Source of the DNA: Clostridiales bacterium
Lineage (GTDB): Bacteria; Bacillota; Clostridia; Oscillospirales; Acutalibacteraceae
Length of the DNA stretch: 64,000 nt
Direction of reading: 5' to 3'
Assembly: GCA_021200555.1 (NCBI GenBank)
Contig: JAJQGK010000116.1
Span: forward strand, 1-64,000
The notes under the pieces are model-generated. The model was given only the letters and a program-made list of their open reading frames with translations. It made no database searches and was not told where the DNA came from. Each line of letters starts with the position of its first letter. Within the stretch, counting starts at the first letter, position 1. Below, one piece after another: positions 10,686 through 22,390 of this stretch. The position numbers and the translations under genes were made by a program.

Positions 10686-12344
10686 TTATTTATTGATGAT
10701 TGCGCCTTTAGCTCCGCTTTCCACCATGGCGGCATAGCGTTTAAGGTATCCGGAGAGCTCTTTCTGCTTTGGAGTAAAGTCCTTCATACGCCTGTCTATC
10801 TCATCTTGTGAAAGCTTAAGCTCAAGCTTGTTTCCGGAGATGTCAATGCTGATAATGTCGCCGTTTTGAACAATTCCGATTATTCCTCCGGACGCAGCCT
10901 CGGGAGAAACATGACCAATAGCCGCTCCTCTTGTGGCTCCGCTGAATCTGCCGTCTGTAATAAGGGCAACGGAGCTTCCCAAGCCCATTCCCACAATGGC
11001 TGACGTGGGATTAAGCATTTCACGCATTCCGGGGCCGCCTTTGGGACCCTCATAGCGTATAACGACAACGTCTCCGGGAACGATTTCGCCGCCGTTAATT
11101 GCTTTCTGCGCATCCTCCTCGCAGTCAAACACCTTTGCGGGACCTTCATGCTTCAGCATTTCCGGAGCTACCGCAGAACGCTTTACAACGCTGCCCTCGG
11201 GAGCCAAATTACCTCTGAGAACGGCAATTCCGCCCGTTTCGCTGAATGGCTCGTCAATGGGGCGGATAACATTGGTGTTGAGATTTACGGCGTTTTCAAT
11301 GTTCTCCCCTACCGTTTTGCCTGTTACCGTCAAGCAGGATGTATCAAGGAGTCCTTTCTTATTAAGCTCGTTCATAACGGCGTAAATACCGCCTGCCTCG
11401 TCAAGCTCTTCCATATATGTTCTGCCTGCCGGAGCCAAATGGCAAATATTAGGCGTTTTATCGCTTATTGAGTTTGCAATATCAAGATTTATCTCAATTC
11501 CGCACTCATGGGCTATCGCAGGAAGATGAAGCATTGTATTTGTGGAGCATCCCAGAGCCATATCAACTGTTAATGCATTCATAAACGCGCTTTTTGTCAT
11601 AATGTCACGGGGTCTTATGTCTTTTTCAACAAGCTTCATAATCTGCATTCCCGCATGTTTTGCAAGCTCAATTCTTCTTGAATACACAGCGGGAACAGTG
11701 CCGTTGCCCCTAAGCCCCATTCCTATTGCCTCGGTTAAGCAGTTCATGGAGTTTGCGGTATACATTCCGGAGCAGGAACCGCATGTGGGGCATGTTTTGC
11801 ACTCAAATTCGTGGAGCTTTTCCTCGGTGATTTTACCGGCGTTATACTGTCCCACCGCTTCGGAAATGCTGGAAAAGCTGACGTTTTCGCCGTCCACATG
11901 ACCGGCAAGCATGGGACCTCCGCTTACAAATATTGTGGGGATATTCAATCTTGCCGCAGCCATAAGAAGTCCGGGGACGTTCTTATCACAGTTCGGAATC
12001 ATTACAAGGGCGTCAAAGCCGTGAGCCAACGCCATAGCTTCAGTTGAATCCGCTATAAGGTCACGGGTTACAAGGGAGTATTTCATTCCTTTGTGTCCCA
12101 TGGCAATGCCGTCGCATACCGCTATAGCGGGGAAAACAATGGGAGTTCCCCCGGCAGAAGCCACGCCTAATTTAACCGCCTCTACAATTTTATCTATATT
12201 CATATGTCCGGGGACAATCTCATTATATGAGCTTACAACGCCTACAAGGGGTCTGTCTATCTCCTCGTCTGTCAATCCCAGAGCATGATAAAGTGCTCTG
12301 TGCGGAGCGTTTGAAGTGCCTTTTTTAAGGGGATCGCTTACCAT
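10686..12344 (-). CDS. ilvD: Dihydroxy-acid dehydratase
   Basis: 552 aa; [44 protein letters not shown]. Confidence 0.97.
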   Translation of the reverse strand: MVSDPLKKGTSNAPHRALYHALGLTDEEIDRPLVGVVSSYNEIVPGHMNIDKIVEAVKLGVASAGGTPIVFPAIAVCDGIAMGHKGMKYSLVTRDLIADSTEAMALAHGFDALVMIPNCDKNVPGLLMAAARLNIPTIFVSGGPMLAGHVDGENVSFSSISEAVGQYNAGKITEEKLHEFECKTCPTCGSCSGMYTANSMNCLTEAIGMGLRGNGTVPAVYSRRIELAKHAGMQIMKLVEKDIRPRDIMTKSAFMNALTVDMALGCSTNTMLHLPAIAHECGIEINLDIANSISDKTPNICHLAPAGRTYMEELDEAGGIYAVMNELNKKGLLDTSCLTVTGKTVGENIENAVNLNTNVIRPIDEPFSETGGIAVLRGNLAPEGSVVKRSAVAPEMLKHEGPAKVFDCEEDAQKAINGGEIVPGDVVVIRYEGPKGGPGMREMLNPTSAIVGMGLGSSVALITDGRFSGATRGAAIGHVSPEAASGGIIGIVQNGDIISIDISGNKLELKLSQDEIDRRMKDFTPKQKELSGYLKRYAAMVESGAKGAIINK

Positions 12345-12432
12345 ATTTTTACCTCCGTTATATTATAATGTTACAGTAAAAATGCACCTTCCGAACTGAA
12401 CACAGCAAGGTCGGTGCACATAGTACCGAATA

Positions 12433-13506
<1,074 letters not shown>

Positions 13507-13524
13507 TTATAAATTTTTGCCCGT

Positions 13525-14031
13525 TCAATCTTTATCGTATTGGGAAATATTCTTTTTCCCTCTTTCAAGAGATACTATACCCGTTCTGCACACCTCAATA
13601 ATTCCGAACTCTCTGACCAAATCGATAAATGCATCGATTTTGGATGATTCGCCGGTAATTTCTATAGTCATAACATCCTTGGCATAGTCTATAACCTTTG
13701 CTCTGAAAACATCGACTACGGACATAATATCCTGCCTTGTTTCGGGAGTGTTGTTGATTTTAATAAGGACAAGCTCTCTTGATACGGAGCTGCCCCGCTT
13801 ATGTTCAACGACATTTTCCACATCGGGCATTTTCATAAGCTGGCTTGCAATTTGGTTTTTGATTTTGTCGTCCCCCGTAAAGGTGACTGTAATTCTTGAA
13901 TATTCCGGATCTTCCGTCTCGCCCACTGTCAAGGTATCAATGTTAAAGCCTCTTCTGCGAAACATACTTGCCACTCTTGCAAGCACGCCGAAATGGTTCT
14001 TAACAAGAACCGCCAAAATGTACCTGTCCAT
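13525..14031 (-). CDS. ilvN: Acetolactate synthase small subunit
   Basis: ACT domain: LVKNHFGVLARVASMFRRRGFNIDTLTVG. Confidence 0.95.
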   Translation of the reverse strand: MDRYILAVLVKNHFGVLARVASMFRRRGFNIDTLTVGETEDPEYSRITVTFTGDDKIKNQIASQLMKMPDVENVVEHKRGSSVSRELVLIKINNTPETRQDIMSVVDVFRAKVIDYAKDVMTIEITGESSKIDAFIDLVREFGIIEVCRTGIVSLERGKKNISQYDKD

Positions 14032-15701
14032 TATTCACCGGGCCTTTCAACAATGATGTCCGCCATTGAGCCGCCGGGAGGCAGCATAGGCATTACCATT
14101 TCATCCTTATCTATTATACAGTCGATAACAACGGGCTTGTGCATTTCAAAAGCAGCTTTCAAGGTATCGGAAAAGCTGTTTAAGTCCGTACATCTGAAAC
14201 CGTCGGCACCGAATGCCTGTGCAAGCTTAACAAAATCCGTCTTCCTGTCAAGGATTGTATTTGAATAGTGCTTGTCGTAAAAAAGCGTCTGCCATTGGCG
14301 AACCATTCCCAAAACACCGTTGTTAATAACCACGATAACTACGGGAATATTCTGCGTAACCGCAGTTGCAAGCTCGTTGAGACACATACCGAAGCCGCCG
14401 TCGCCTACCACAAGGAGAGACTTCCCGCCGGCGCCGATCTGAGAACCGATTGCAGCTCCCAATCCGAAGCCCATTGTGCCGAGACCGCCGCTGGTGATAA
14501 ATTTCCTGGGCTTACCGAATTTACAATACTGAGCAGCCCACATCTGGTGCTGTCCGACATCGGTGGTGACAACTGTATCGTCGTCAATGCATTCGTTTAT
14601 TACGCCGAATATCTCATAGGGACTCATACCGCCCGTTACCTTCTGCTGCCGGCGCTCATTTTCTCTGTAATAGTCGACCTCGCTTTGCCAATCAACCTTT
14701 TTTGAAGGCTCAACCGATGATATGATTTTTTCAAGAGTAAGCTTTACGTCTCCTCTTATTCCGCAGTCAACCTCTATGTTCTTATCGATTTCCGCATTAT
14801 CTATATCGATATGGATTATCTTTGCTTTCGGGGCATACAAGGATTTGTTTCCCGTGGCTCTGTCGCTGAATCTGGCTCCGACAGCTATAACGAGATCCGC
14901 ATTATCCAAAGACATCGAGGAGGCGTAGTGACCGTGCATTCCCTGCATTCCCAAAAATCTTGGGTAATCCGTGGGAATTGCGGAAATTCCCATAAGGGAA
15001 CTACCGATAACTCCGTCAATTTTCTCGGCTAAAGCAAGAACCTGTTCTGACGCCTGAGACGCTATTACTCCGCCGCCTACATATATATAGGGCTTTTTTG
15101 CCGAATTTATAAGCCCTACCGCCTCCGCTACGGCTGCTTCGCTTACATCCTTTTTCTTGTTTGGGACAACCGGAGGCTTTGGCTCATATTCACAAACCGC
15201 CGTCTGTATATCCTTGGGAATATCGATAAGTACGGGGCCCGGTCTGTCCGACATGGCAATTCTGAACGCTTCTCTTATTGTATCCTGGAGCTTTGAAACC
15301 CTATTTACAAAAAAGTTATGCTTTGTAATAGGCATCGTAATACCGGTTATATCGACCTCCTGAAAGCTGTCCCTGCCTATAAGCGGACAGCCTACATTGC
15401 CCGTAATGGCGACAAGAGGCACCGAATCAAGATAAGCGGTTGCTATTCCCGTTGTTAAATTTGTGGCTCCCGGGCCGGATGTCGCAAGCACAACGCCCAC
15501 TTTTCCCGTAGCTCTCGCATATCCGTCCGCACCGTGGGCTGCGCCCTGTTCATGAGCGGTCAAGATATGTTTTATCTCGCCGCTGTATTCGTAAAGCTTA
15601 TTGTAGATATCGAGAACCGCTCCGCCGGGATAGCCGAATATAACGTCAACATGCTGATCTATCAATGTTCTTACGAGTATTTCAGCGCCTGTTAATTTCA
15701 T
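14031..15701 (-). CDS. ilvB: Acetolactate synthase large subunit
   Basis: TPP enzyme; FGYPGGAVLDIYNKLY, GPGATNLTTGIATAYLDSVPLVAITG; start at MKLTGAEIL after AAAGGGATG. Confidence 0.96.
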   Translation of the reverse strand: MKLTGAEILVRTLIDQHVDVIFGYPGGAVLDIYNKLYEYSGEIKHILTAHEQGAAHGADGYARATGKVGVVLATSGPGATNLTTGIATAYLDSVPLVAITGNVGCPLIGRDSFQEVDITGITMPITKHNFFVNRVSKLQDTIREAFRIAMSDRPGPVLIDIPKDIQTAVCEYEPKPPVVPNKKKDVSEAAVAEAVGLINSAKKPYIYVGGGVIASQASEQVLALAEKIDGVIGSSLMGISAIPTDYPRFLGMQGMHGHYASSMSLDNADLVIAVGARFSDRATGNKSLYAPKAKIIHIDIDNAEIDKNIEVDCGIRGDVKLTLEKIISSVEPSKKVDWQSEVDYYRENERRQQKVTGGMSPYEIFGVINECIDDDTVVTTDVGQHQMWAAQYCKFGKPRKFITSGGLGTMGFGLGAAIGSQIGAGGKSLLVVGDGGFGMCLNELATAVTQNIPVVIVVINNGVLGMVRQWQTLFYDKHYSNTILDRKTDFVKLAQAFGADGFRCTDLNSFSDTLKAAFEMHKPVVIDCIIDKDEMVMPMLPPGGSMADIIVERPGE

Positions 15702-15763
15702 TTTTTCATCCCTTTGTATATAATTAGTCAATTTTTTATAAAGTTTAAACAACGCTGTTTTGC

Positions 15764-15814
15764 TTATGCAACAGCCTGCATCAATGCAAACACAGTTGCT
15801 TTCGGCTTCTGCAT
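15764..15814 (-). CDS. Possible leaderless uORF/leader peptide upstream of ilvB: MQKPKATVFALMQAVA
   Basis: ATG...TAA, 16 codons, starting about 3-5 nt after the predicted TSS of the ilvB promoter; no SD. Confidence 0.3.
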   Translation of the reverse strand: MQKPKATVFALMQAVA

Positions 15815-15823
15815 TTGGTAACT

Positions 15824-15852
15824 ATTATACTACACGGTAATGCAAAATTCAA
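15824..15852 (-). promoter_or_regulatory. Sigma-A-type promoter for ilvB-ilvN-ilvC-ilvD
   Basis: TTGAAT (15847-15852), 17-bp spacer, TATAAT (15824-15829) on the minus strand. Confidence 0.7.
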
Positions 15853-15871
15853 GCCAAAATATCATTGCATA

Positions 15872-16945
15872 TTACTTTATTCTGTCCGCCACAAGAGTAC
15901 CCATTTCGGAGCATTTAACCTGTGTTTTGCCTTCCTGCATAATATCGACTGTGCGGTATGACAAATCAAGAACCTCGTTTACCGCATTTTCTATTGCATC
16001 GGCTTCCGCTGCCATGTCAAAAGAGTATCTCAGCATCATTGCCGCCGAGAGTATGGTTCCTATGGGGTTTGCAATATCCTGTCCGGCTATATCGGGAGCC
16101 GAACCGTGAATAGGCTCGTACATTCCGAGACTTCCCGACGAAAGACTGGCGGAGGGCATCATTCCTATTGAACCGGTCAGCATACTTGCCTCATCGGACA
16201 GAATATCGCCGAACATATTCTCCGTTACGATAACGTCAAATCTTCCGGGATTTCTTATCAGCTGCATAGCTGTATTGTCCACAAGCACATCCTCATATTC
16301 GACGTCGGGGTATTCCTCGCTGAGAGCATGCATAACCTTTCTCCAAAGCCTTGAGGAGTCCAAGACGTTTGCCTTATCAACGGAGGAAACCTTTCCTCTT
16401 CTCTTTTTGGCGGACTCAAAGGCGACTCTGCCTATTCTTTCGATTTCGCTGTAGGAATATTTCATTTCATCCGATGCAAAAAGCTCTCCGTTTTCGGTAT
16501 CGGTTACTCTTTTGCCGAAATAAATGCCGCCCGTAAGTTCACGGACAATAAGGAGATCTATTCCTCCGCCGACAATTGTCTCCTTTAAAGGAGATGCATT
16601 GGAAAGCTGAGTGAAAAGCTTTGTGGGTCTTAAATTGGCAAAAAGTCCAAGCTCGTGTCTTACAGCCAAAAGCGCCTTTTCCGGTCGGATTGACGGGTCT
16701 ACATAATCCCATTTCGGACCGCCTACCGCACCTAAGAGAACGCTGTCGCAGTTTTTGCACTGCTCCATACCCTCATCTGTAATTGGAACTCCGTATTTAT
16801 CGATGGAGACTCCTCCGATGTCCACATATTTATAGGTAAATTCGTGATTATAAACGGAACATATTTTATCAAGCACCTTTAACGCTTCGTTTGTTATTTC
16901 AGGGCCTATCCCGTCGCCCTTTAAAACAGTTATAACCTTCTTCAT
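15872..16945 (-). CDS. leuB: 3-isopropylmalate dehydrogenase
   Basis: [48 protein letters not shown]. Confidence 0.97.
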   Translation of the reverse strand: MKKVITVLKGDGIGPEITNEALKVLDKICSVYNHEFTYKYVDIGGVSIDKYGVPITDEGMEQCKNCDSVLLGAVGGPKWDYVDPSIRPEKALLAVRHELGLFANLRPTKLFTQLSNASPLKETIVGGGIDLLIVRELTGGIYFGKRVTDTENGELFASDEMKYSYSEIERIGRVAFESAKKRRGKVSSVDKANVLDSSRLWRKVMHALSEEYPDVEYEDVLVDNTAMQLIRNPGRFDVIVTENMFGDILSDEASMLTGSIGMMPSASLSSGSLGMYEPIHGSAPDIAGQDIANPIGTILSAAMMLRYSFDMAAEADAIENAVNEVLDLSYRTVDIMQEGKTQVKCSEMGTLVADRIK

Positions 16946-17436
16946 TATGACTGTCCCCCTTTAATTGAATTTAAAAGCCCGTTCGAGGATATGATATTTT
17001 TTATAAATTCGGGGAAGGGCTGAGCCTTATACTTCTCGTTTTTGGAAATATTCGTTATAATTCCCGTATCGAAATCAACGCTTACTTCATCGCCGCTTTC
17101 GATTTTTTCACTTGCTTCGGGACACTCTAAAATAGCAAGCCCGATATTAATCGAATTTCTGTAAAAAATCCTTGCGAATGTAGACGCTATGACGCAGGAA
17201 ATTCCCGATTCTTTAATGGCTATGGGAGCATGTTCTCTCGATGAGCCGCAGCCGAAGTTTGCACCGCCGACCATAATATCGCCGCATTTTACGTTTTTAA
17301 CGAAGTCCGAGTCTATATCCTCCATACAATGGGACGCAAGCTCCTTATGATCCGCCGTATTAAGATATCTTGCCGGAATAATTACATCCGTATCAACATT
17401 ATCGCCGTATTTATGTACTGTACCTTGAACATTCAT
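16945..17436 (-). CDS. leuD: 3-isopropylmalate dehydratase small subunit
   Basis: [36 protein letters not shown]. Confidence 0.96.
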   Translation of the reverse strand: MNVQGTVHKYGDNVDTDVIIPARYLNTADHKELASHCMEDIDSDFVKNVKCGDIMVGGANFGCGSSREHAPIAIKESGISCVIASTFARIFYRNSINIGLAILECPEASEKIESGDEVSVDFDTGIITNISKNEKYKAQPFPEFIKNIISSNGLLNSIKGGQS

Positions 17437-17441
17437 TTACT

Positions 17442-18701
17442 TTACACCTCCGATGGATCTGCAATATGCCCTGCAATCGCTGTTGTCGCAGCCACCTCGG
17501 GACTCGCAAGATAAATTTTTGAAGATTTTGCGCCCATTCGTCCCACAAAATTGCGGTTCGTGGTCGCTACGGCAATTTCATCATCCGCCAAAATTCCCAT
17601 GTATCCGCCCAAGCAGGGACCGCATGTGGGAGTTGAAACGGCGCAGCCTGCGTCAATGAAAATATCCATATATCCTTTCTTTATGCACTCCTTGTAAACC
17701 GCTTGAGTTGCCGGAATGATAATACATCTGATATTTTTTGCCACATGTCTGCCCTTAAGGATTTTCGCAGCCTTTTCCATATCGGAAATTCTGCCGTTGG
17801 TGCAGGAACCGATAACCACCTGATCCGGAATTATATCGGAAAGCTCGGATGCGGGAACAGTGTTTTCGGGAAGGTGGGGACACGCTACCGTTGACGGGAT
17901 TTCGCTGAGATTTATAACGTATTCTTCATCGTATACCGCATCATCATCGGCTTTGTAAACAGTAAACTCACGATTTACCCTGTCCTTGACATATTCAAGA
18001 GTTTTGTCGTCCACTTCAAAAATACCGTTTTTTGCGCCTGCTTCAATCGCCATGTTTGCCATTGTAAGACGGTCGTCCATGGAAAGAGTGTGCAATCCGC
18101 TTCCGGTAAATTCCATTGAGCGGTAAAGAGCGCCGTCAACACCGATTTTTCCTATTATATAAAGGATTACATCCTTGCCGGAAACATTGGGCTTAAGCTC
18201 GCCCGTCAGCGTGAATTTTATTGCCGACGGAACCTTGAACCAGCACTGTCCGGTTGCCATTCCGGCTGCCATATCGGTACTGCCTATACCTGTGGAAAAA
18301 GCTCCCAATGCCCCATATGTACATGTATGAGAGTCTGCGCCTATTATGCAGTCTCCCGGAGCCGCCAAGCCTTTTTCGGGAATAAGAGCGTGTTCTATTC
18401 CCATCTGTCCCACATCGTAATAGTTTGTTATGCTGTACTTTCCGGCAAATGTTCTGCACTGCTTTGTCTGCTGAGCGGCTTTTATATCCTTATTGGGCAC
18501 AAAATGATCCATTACCATTGCGATTTTTGTGTTGTCAAAAACCTTATCAAATCCGTTTTTGCCGAACTCATTTATAGCGACGGGAGAGGTTATGTCGTTT
18601 CCCAACACGAGGTCAAGCTTCGCCATAATAAGCTGTCCCGCCTCCACCTTGTCAAGCCCCGCATGAGCGGCAAGAATTTTTTGCGTCATTGTCATTCCCA
18701 T
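17442..18701 (-). CDS. leuC: 3-isopropylmalate dehydratase large subunit
   Basis: [43 protein letters not shown]. Confidence 0.96.
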   Translation of the reverse strand: MGMTMTQKILAAHAGLDKVEAGQLIMAKLDLVLGNDITSPVAINEFGKNGFDKVFDNTKIAMVMDHFVPNKDIKAAQQTKQCRTFAGKYSITNYYDVGQMGIEHALIPEKGLAAPGDCIIGADSHTCTYGALGAFSTGIGSTDMAAGMATGQCWFKVPSAIKFTLTGELKPNVSGKDVILYIIGKIGVDGALYRSMEFTGSGLHTLSMDDRLTMANMAIEAGAKNGIFEVDDKTLEYVKDRVNREFTVYKADDDAVYDEEYVINLSEIPSTVACPHLPENTVPASELSDIIPDQVVIGSCTNGRISDMEKAAKILKGRHVAKNIRCIIIPATQAVYKECIKKGYMDIFIDAGCAVSTPTCGPCLGGYMGILADDEIAVATTNRNFVGRMGAKSSKIYLASPEVAATTAIAGHIADPSEV

Positions 18702-18711
18702 AAATTTTCCC

Positions 18712-20385
18712 TCATTTCTGTTTTTCGTAACGGTTTACAGCTGAGAACAAGGCGTAAATTGACGAAACGATAATATCGTCGTCCACGCCGACGCCCCAGC
18801 TTATGCTGCCGTCATCCAATGTAATGCTTACGTATGTCACAGCCTTTGACGTGGAGCCCAAATTAAGAGCGTGTTCCGTATACTCAAGATTTGTATAATT
18901 TATTCCCTGTTTGTGAAGGGCGTTGCTTACGGCGTTCAGACGGCCGTTGCCCGTTGCCTGAAGACAAATTCTTTCGCCGTTTATTTCCACTGTAAGATCA
19001 ACAACCACATCGGGATTGCGGACAAAGTGGTAATCCACAAATTTCACGGGGCCGTCGATTATGTTTATGTAATTCTCAGAGAAGATATCAAATACCTCTT
19101 GAGGCTGAAGCTCCTTGTGCTTCTTATCGGAAACGTCTTTAATGCAATAGCCGACGCTTTCACGCATTTTCGCAGGAAGTTTATAACCGAACTGATTTGC
19201 AAGAAGGTAACCTATGCCGCCTTTGCCCGACTGTGAGTTAATTCTGATAACGTCTGTTTTATATTCTCTGCCAACGTCCTTGGGGTCGATGGGAAGATAA
19301 GGAACAGTCCAAAATTCGCAGTCGTTGTCCTCTCTGTACTTCATGCCCTTTGCAATCGCATCCTGATGAGATCCCGAAAAAGCGGCAAATACAAGAGCAC
19401 CCGCATAGGGTGAACGCTCATAAACCGACATACCGGTGCATTTTTCGTAGGTTTGAGTGATTTTCGGCATATTTGTAAAATCAAGCTCAGGCTCGACACC
19501 CTGAGAGTACATATTCATCGCAAGGGTAACAATATCCGCATTTCCCGTTCTTTCACCGTTGCCGAAAAGCGTTCCTTCGATTCTGTCCGCTCCCGCAAGG
19601 AGTCCCATTTCACAATCCGCCACGGCACAGCCTCTGTCGTTATGAGGATGAAGAGAAACAACAACATTTTCACGGTATTTTAAATGGTTGCACATATACT
19701 CAATTTGAGAGGCGTATACATGAGGCATTGAATTTTCAACCGTTACGGGAAGATTTATAACTGTTTTCCTGTCGGAAGAGGGCTGCCACACATCGAGAAC
19801 GGCATTGCAAACATCAAGAGCATACTCCGGCTCAGTCCCTGTGAAAGATTCGGGAGAATACTCGTATCGGTATTTTACGCCGTATTCCTTTGCGAGGGAG
19901 TCAAAGAGCTTTGCGCCGTCAACGGCAATCTGCTTGATCTCTTCCTTTGACTTTTTAAACACCTGCTCTCTTTGCGCTACGGAAGTGGAGTTATAAAGGT
20001 GTACAATAACATGATTTTCATTTTTTATGCCCTTAAGGCTTTCAAAAGTTTTCTTTATAATATGTTCCCTTGACTGAGTAAGAACCTGAATTGTTACGTC
20101 GTCGGGAATAAGATCGCCGTCTATAAGCGTGCGGAGGAATTGGTACTCCGTGTCGCTTGCCGCCGGAAAACCAACCTCAATTTCCTTGAAACCGATTTCC
20201 ACAAGCAATTTAAAAAACTCTACCTTTTCATCAAGACTCATGGGAATCATAAGAGATTGGTTGCCGTCCCTAAGATCTACGGAGCACCATACGGGAGCCT
20301 TGTCAATGTAGGTCTTTTTCATCCAGTCGCCTTTGACTTCGGGAGGCATGAAAAACTGTCTCTTATACTTCTTTGTTTCTTTCAT
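18712..20385 (-). CDS. leuA: 2-isopropylmalate synthase, long (LeuA2-like) form
   Basis: 557 aa; [57 protein letters not shown]. Confidence 0.95.
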   Translation of the reverse strand: MKETKKYKRQFFMPPEVKGDWMKKTYIDKAPVWCSVDLRDGNQSLMIPMSLDEKVEFFKLLVEIGFKEIEVGFPAASDTEYQFLRTLIDGDLIPDDVTIQVLTQSREHIIKKTFESLKGIKNENHVIVHLYNSTSVAQREQVFKKSKEEIKQIAVDGAKLFDSLAKEYGVKYRYEYSPESFTGTEPEYALDVCNAVLDVWQPSSDRKTVINLPVTVENSMPHVYASQIEYMCNHLKYRENVVVSLHPHNDRGCAVADCEMGLLAGADRIEGTLFGNGERTGNADIVTLAMNMYSQGVEPELDFTNMPKITQTYEKCTGMSVYERSPYAGALVFAAFSGSHQDAIAKGMKYREDNDCEFWTVPYLPIDPKDVGREYKTDVIRINSQSGKGGIGYLLANQFGYKLPAKMRESVGYCIKDVSDKKHKELQPQEVFDIFSENYINIIDGPVKFVDYHFVRNPDVVVDLTVEINGERICLQATGNGRLNAVSNALHKQGINYTNLEYTEHALNLGSTSKAVTYVSITLDDGSISWGVGVDDDIIVSSIYALFSAVNRYEKQK

Positions 20386-20416
20386 AAGCTCACCTCATTG
20401 TGAATTATACAGATAA

Positions 20417-20714
20417 ATAAAAAAATTCCGTCTCCAATACAAGAGACGAAACATAAATCCGTGGTACCACTCTAATTGATGATATAAATCACCCGCTCAT
20501 TTCACATCTGCCAAGCTCAGGCAAATATGGTACTTCTTTAACGATGAAGCTCCGTTCTTCCTACATGACTGTTATAATATGAATAACAGTGTTCAGTCGA
20601 CCGCTCGAAGGAGAGATACGATCAATCGCGGCTGTAACCTCGCAGCACCCGGTTACTCTCTGAAAATACCGTTTAGAATGACCCTTTAGCCTTGTCATTG
20701 CGTTTATCTGTATT
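20417..20714 (-). promoter_or_regulatory. T-box riboswitch leader upstream of leuA (likely tRNA-Leu responsive)
   Basis: Minus strand carries AGAGTGGTACCACGG (T-box), then the terminator CGTCTC-ttgtatt-GGAGACG followed by a U-rich run; AGAG pairs with CUCU to form the antiterminator; UGGU bulge fits an A73 tRNA such as tRNA-Leu. Confidence 0.9.
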
Positions 20715-20720
20715 GACATT

Positions 20721-20749
20721 AGTATAATACGCTTATAATGAAATGTCAA
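20721..20749 (-). promoter_or_regulatory. Promoter of the leu operon T-box transcript
   Basis: TTGACA (20744-20749), 17-bp spacer, TATACT (20721-20726) on the minus strand. Confidence 0.85.
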
Positions 20750-20837
20750 GAGTGATTTGGAAAAATAACCGCAAAAAATTTAAAATCAAATATGGCATAT
20801 ATATTAAAAAAATGCTACAATGTATTGGGTGAACATT

Positions 20838-21335
20838 ATGTACGGCAAAAAAGAGTTGATTTTAAAGGCATATGAGCTTCTTGACAGAGCGACACCGCTG
20901 AAAAAAGACTGCGGAAGACTTTGCGGAAGTATTTGCTGCAAAGGCGACGAACACACGGGAATGTGGCTTTTTCCGGGAGAGGATGAGTTCTTTTCGGGAA
21001 ATGATAATTTTAAGGTGACGGACTGCGGGAACAATTTCGGATACAAGGCGGTGATTTGTTCCGGCTCATGCGACAGGCACGAAAGACCCTTAGCCTGTAG
21101 ATTTTTCCCGTATTTTCCAATGACGGACGAACAAGGTTTCGATGTAAGAGCAGACATTCGGGGGATAAGGCTTTGCCCGCTGCTCCTGCGCAACATCAAA
21201 CCGAACCATGACTTTATTCGGCAAATAAGAATTGCTTCAAGGCTTTTGTCCCGTGACGAGGAAATCCGAAATTATATAAAAAACATAAATGAAATGCTTG
21301 ATGAAATTGAATATTTAGCGGAAAGGCAGCTGTAA
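20838..21335 (+). CDS. Cysteine-rich YkgJ-like (putative metal/Fe-S binding) protein
   Basis: Conserved cysteines CGRLCGSICCKG...CSGSCDRHERPLACRFFPYFP. Confidence 0.6.
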   Translation: MYGKKELILKAYELLDRATPLKKDCGRLCGSICCKGDEHTGMWLFPGEDEFFSGNDNFKVTDCGNNFGYKAVICSGSCDRHERPLACRFFPYFPMTDEQGFDVRADIRGIRLCPLLLRNIKPNHDFIRQIRIASRLLSRDEEIRNYIKNINEMLDEIEYLAERQL

Positions 21336-22181
21336 ATGGAAAAATATATTGATTTGCACACTCATTCAACCTGCTCGGACGGAACCTTTACTCCCGAAGA
21401 AATAATAAAAAAAGCGTACGAATTGGGACTTGCTGCCGTAGCGATAACGGATCACGACACTCTTTCGGGTGTAAAAGAAGCAATTGAAGCCGGAAAAAAA
21501 TACGGAATAGAGGTTATAGCCGGAATTGAATTTTCCGTTGACAACGATTATCCCATGCATATTTTGGGGCTTGACTTTTCATTTCCCTGTTCTTCAATGG
21601 AAAACACATTAAACGCTTTGACTGCCGACAGACAGGACAGGATGAAAAAGATGCTCTTAAAGCTTAAGGATTTGGGGATTAGCATTGACGAAAGCGACGT
21701 TATGGAATTTGCCGGCGGAGAATCCGTCGGAAGACCTCATATTGCCCAAGCCATGGTAAAAAAGGGATATGTTTCAACGATATTGGAGGCGTTTCAAAAA
21801 TACCTGGCGTTTGGTATGCCCGCTTATGTAAAACGGAAAAAGCTTACCGCATATGAAATTATAAATCTGATAAAAGAAAACGGCGGTCAATCTTTTGTCG
21901 CACATCTTCATCAGACAGGAAAAACAACCGACGAGCTTTATGAAATTATTTCCGATTTAAAAGCTCACGGTCTTGACGGAATCGAGGGCTATCACACGGA
22001 ATACACCGCCGAAATGGGAATGGATTACCGCAAATTGGCAGATGATTTGGAACTCATAATTTCCGGCGGATCCGATTTTCATGGAAATAATAAGGTAAAT
22101 GTCAATTTGGGAACGGGCAGAGGAGATATGAAAATACCCTACAGCGTTTTGGAAAATATTAAAAAACACCGATTATATTGA
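21336..22181 (+). CDS. PHP-domain metal-dependent phosphoesterase
   Basis: YIDLHTHSTCSDGTFTPEEI, AITDHDTLSG, GGSDFHG. Confidence 0.9.
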   Translation: MEKYIDLHTHSTCSDGTFTPEEIIKKAYELGLAAVAITDHDTLSGVKEAIEAGKKYGIEVIAGIEFSVDNDYPMHILGLDFSFPCSSMENTLNALTADRQDRMKKMLLKLKDLGISIDESDVMEFAGGESVGRPHIAQAMVKKGYVSTILEAFQKYLAFGMPAYVKRKKLTAYEIINLIKENGGQSFVAHLHQTGKTTDELYEIISDLKAHGLDGIEGYHTEYTAEMGMDYRKLADDLELIISGGSDFHGNNKVNVNLGTGRGDMKIPYSVLENIKKHRLY

Positions 22182-22201
22182 CAATTATTTAACAAAAGAT
22201 A

Positions 22202-22230
22202 TTGATTTTATTTTGTATCTTTGATATAAT
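22202..22230 (+). promoter_or_regulatory. Promoter for the FAD-oxidoreductase operon leader
   Basis: TTGATT (22202-22207), 17-bp spacer, TATAAT (22225-22230). Confidence 0.7.
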
Positions 22231-22236
22231 GAAAAT

Positions 22237-22376
22237 GTTGTAAAATCAAAAGCCGGGCAAAGCGTTATGACGGCGTCAAGCGCATTTGCGGCGGCTTGCA
22301 ACAGTGCAAGGAGTCGAAAGACTGCATGGAACCTGCCGTTTATGAGGCGAGGAACATCTTGCATGTATTTATGTTA
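22237..22376 (+). ncRNA. Structured 5' leader, candidate cis-regulatory RNA of unassigned family
   Basis: Long nested hairpin 22250-22297 (AAGCCG/CGGCTT, GCAAA/TTTGC, GCG/CGC, TGAC/GTCA), then a three-way junction 22305-22363 (TGCAAG/CTTGCA enclosing AGTC-GAAA-GACT and CCTGCC...GGCgAGG). Confidence 0.55.
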
Positions 22377-22390
22377 AAGGAGATAAAAAC

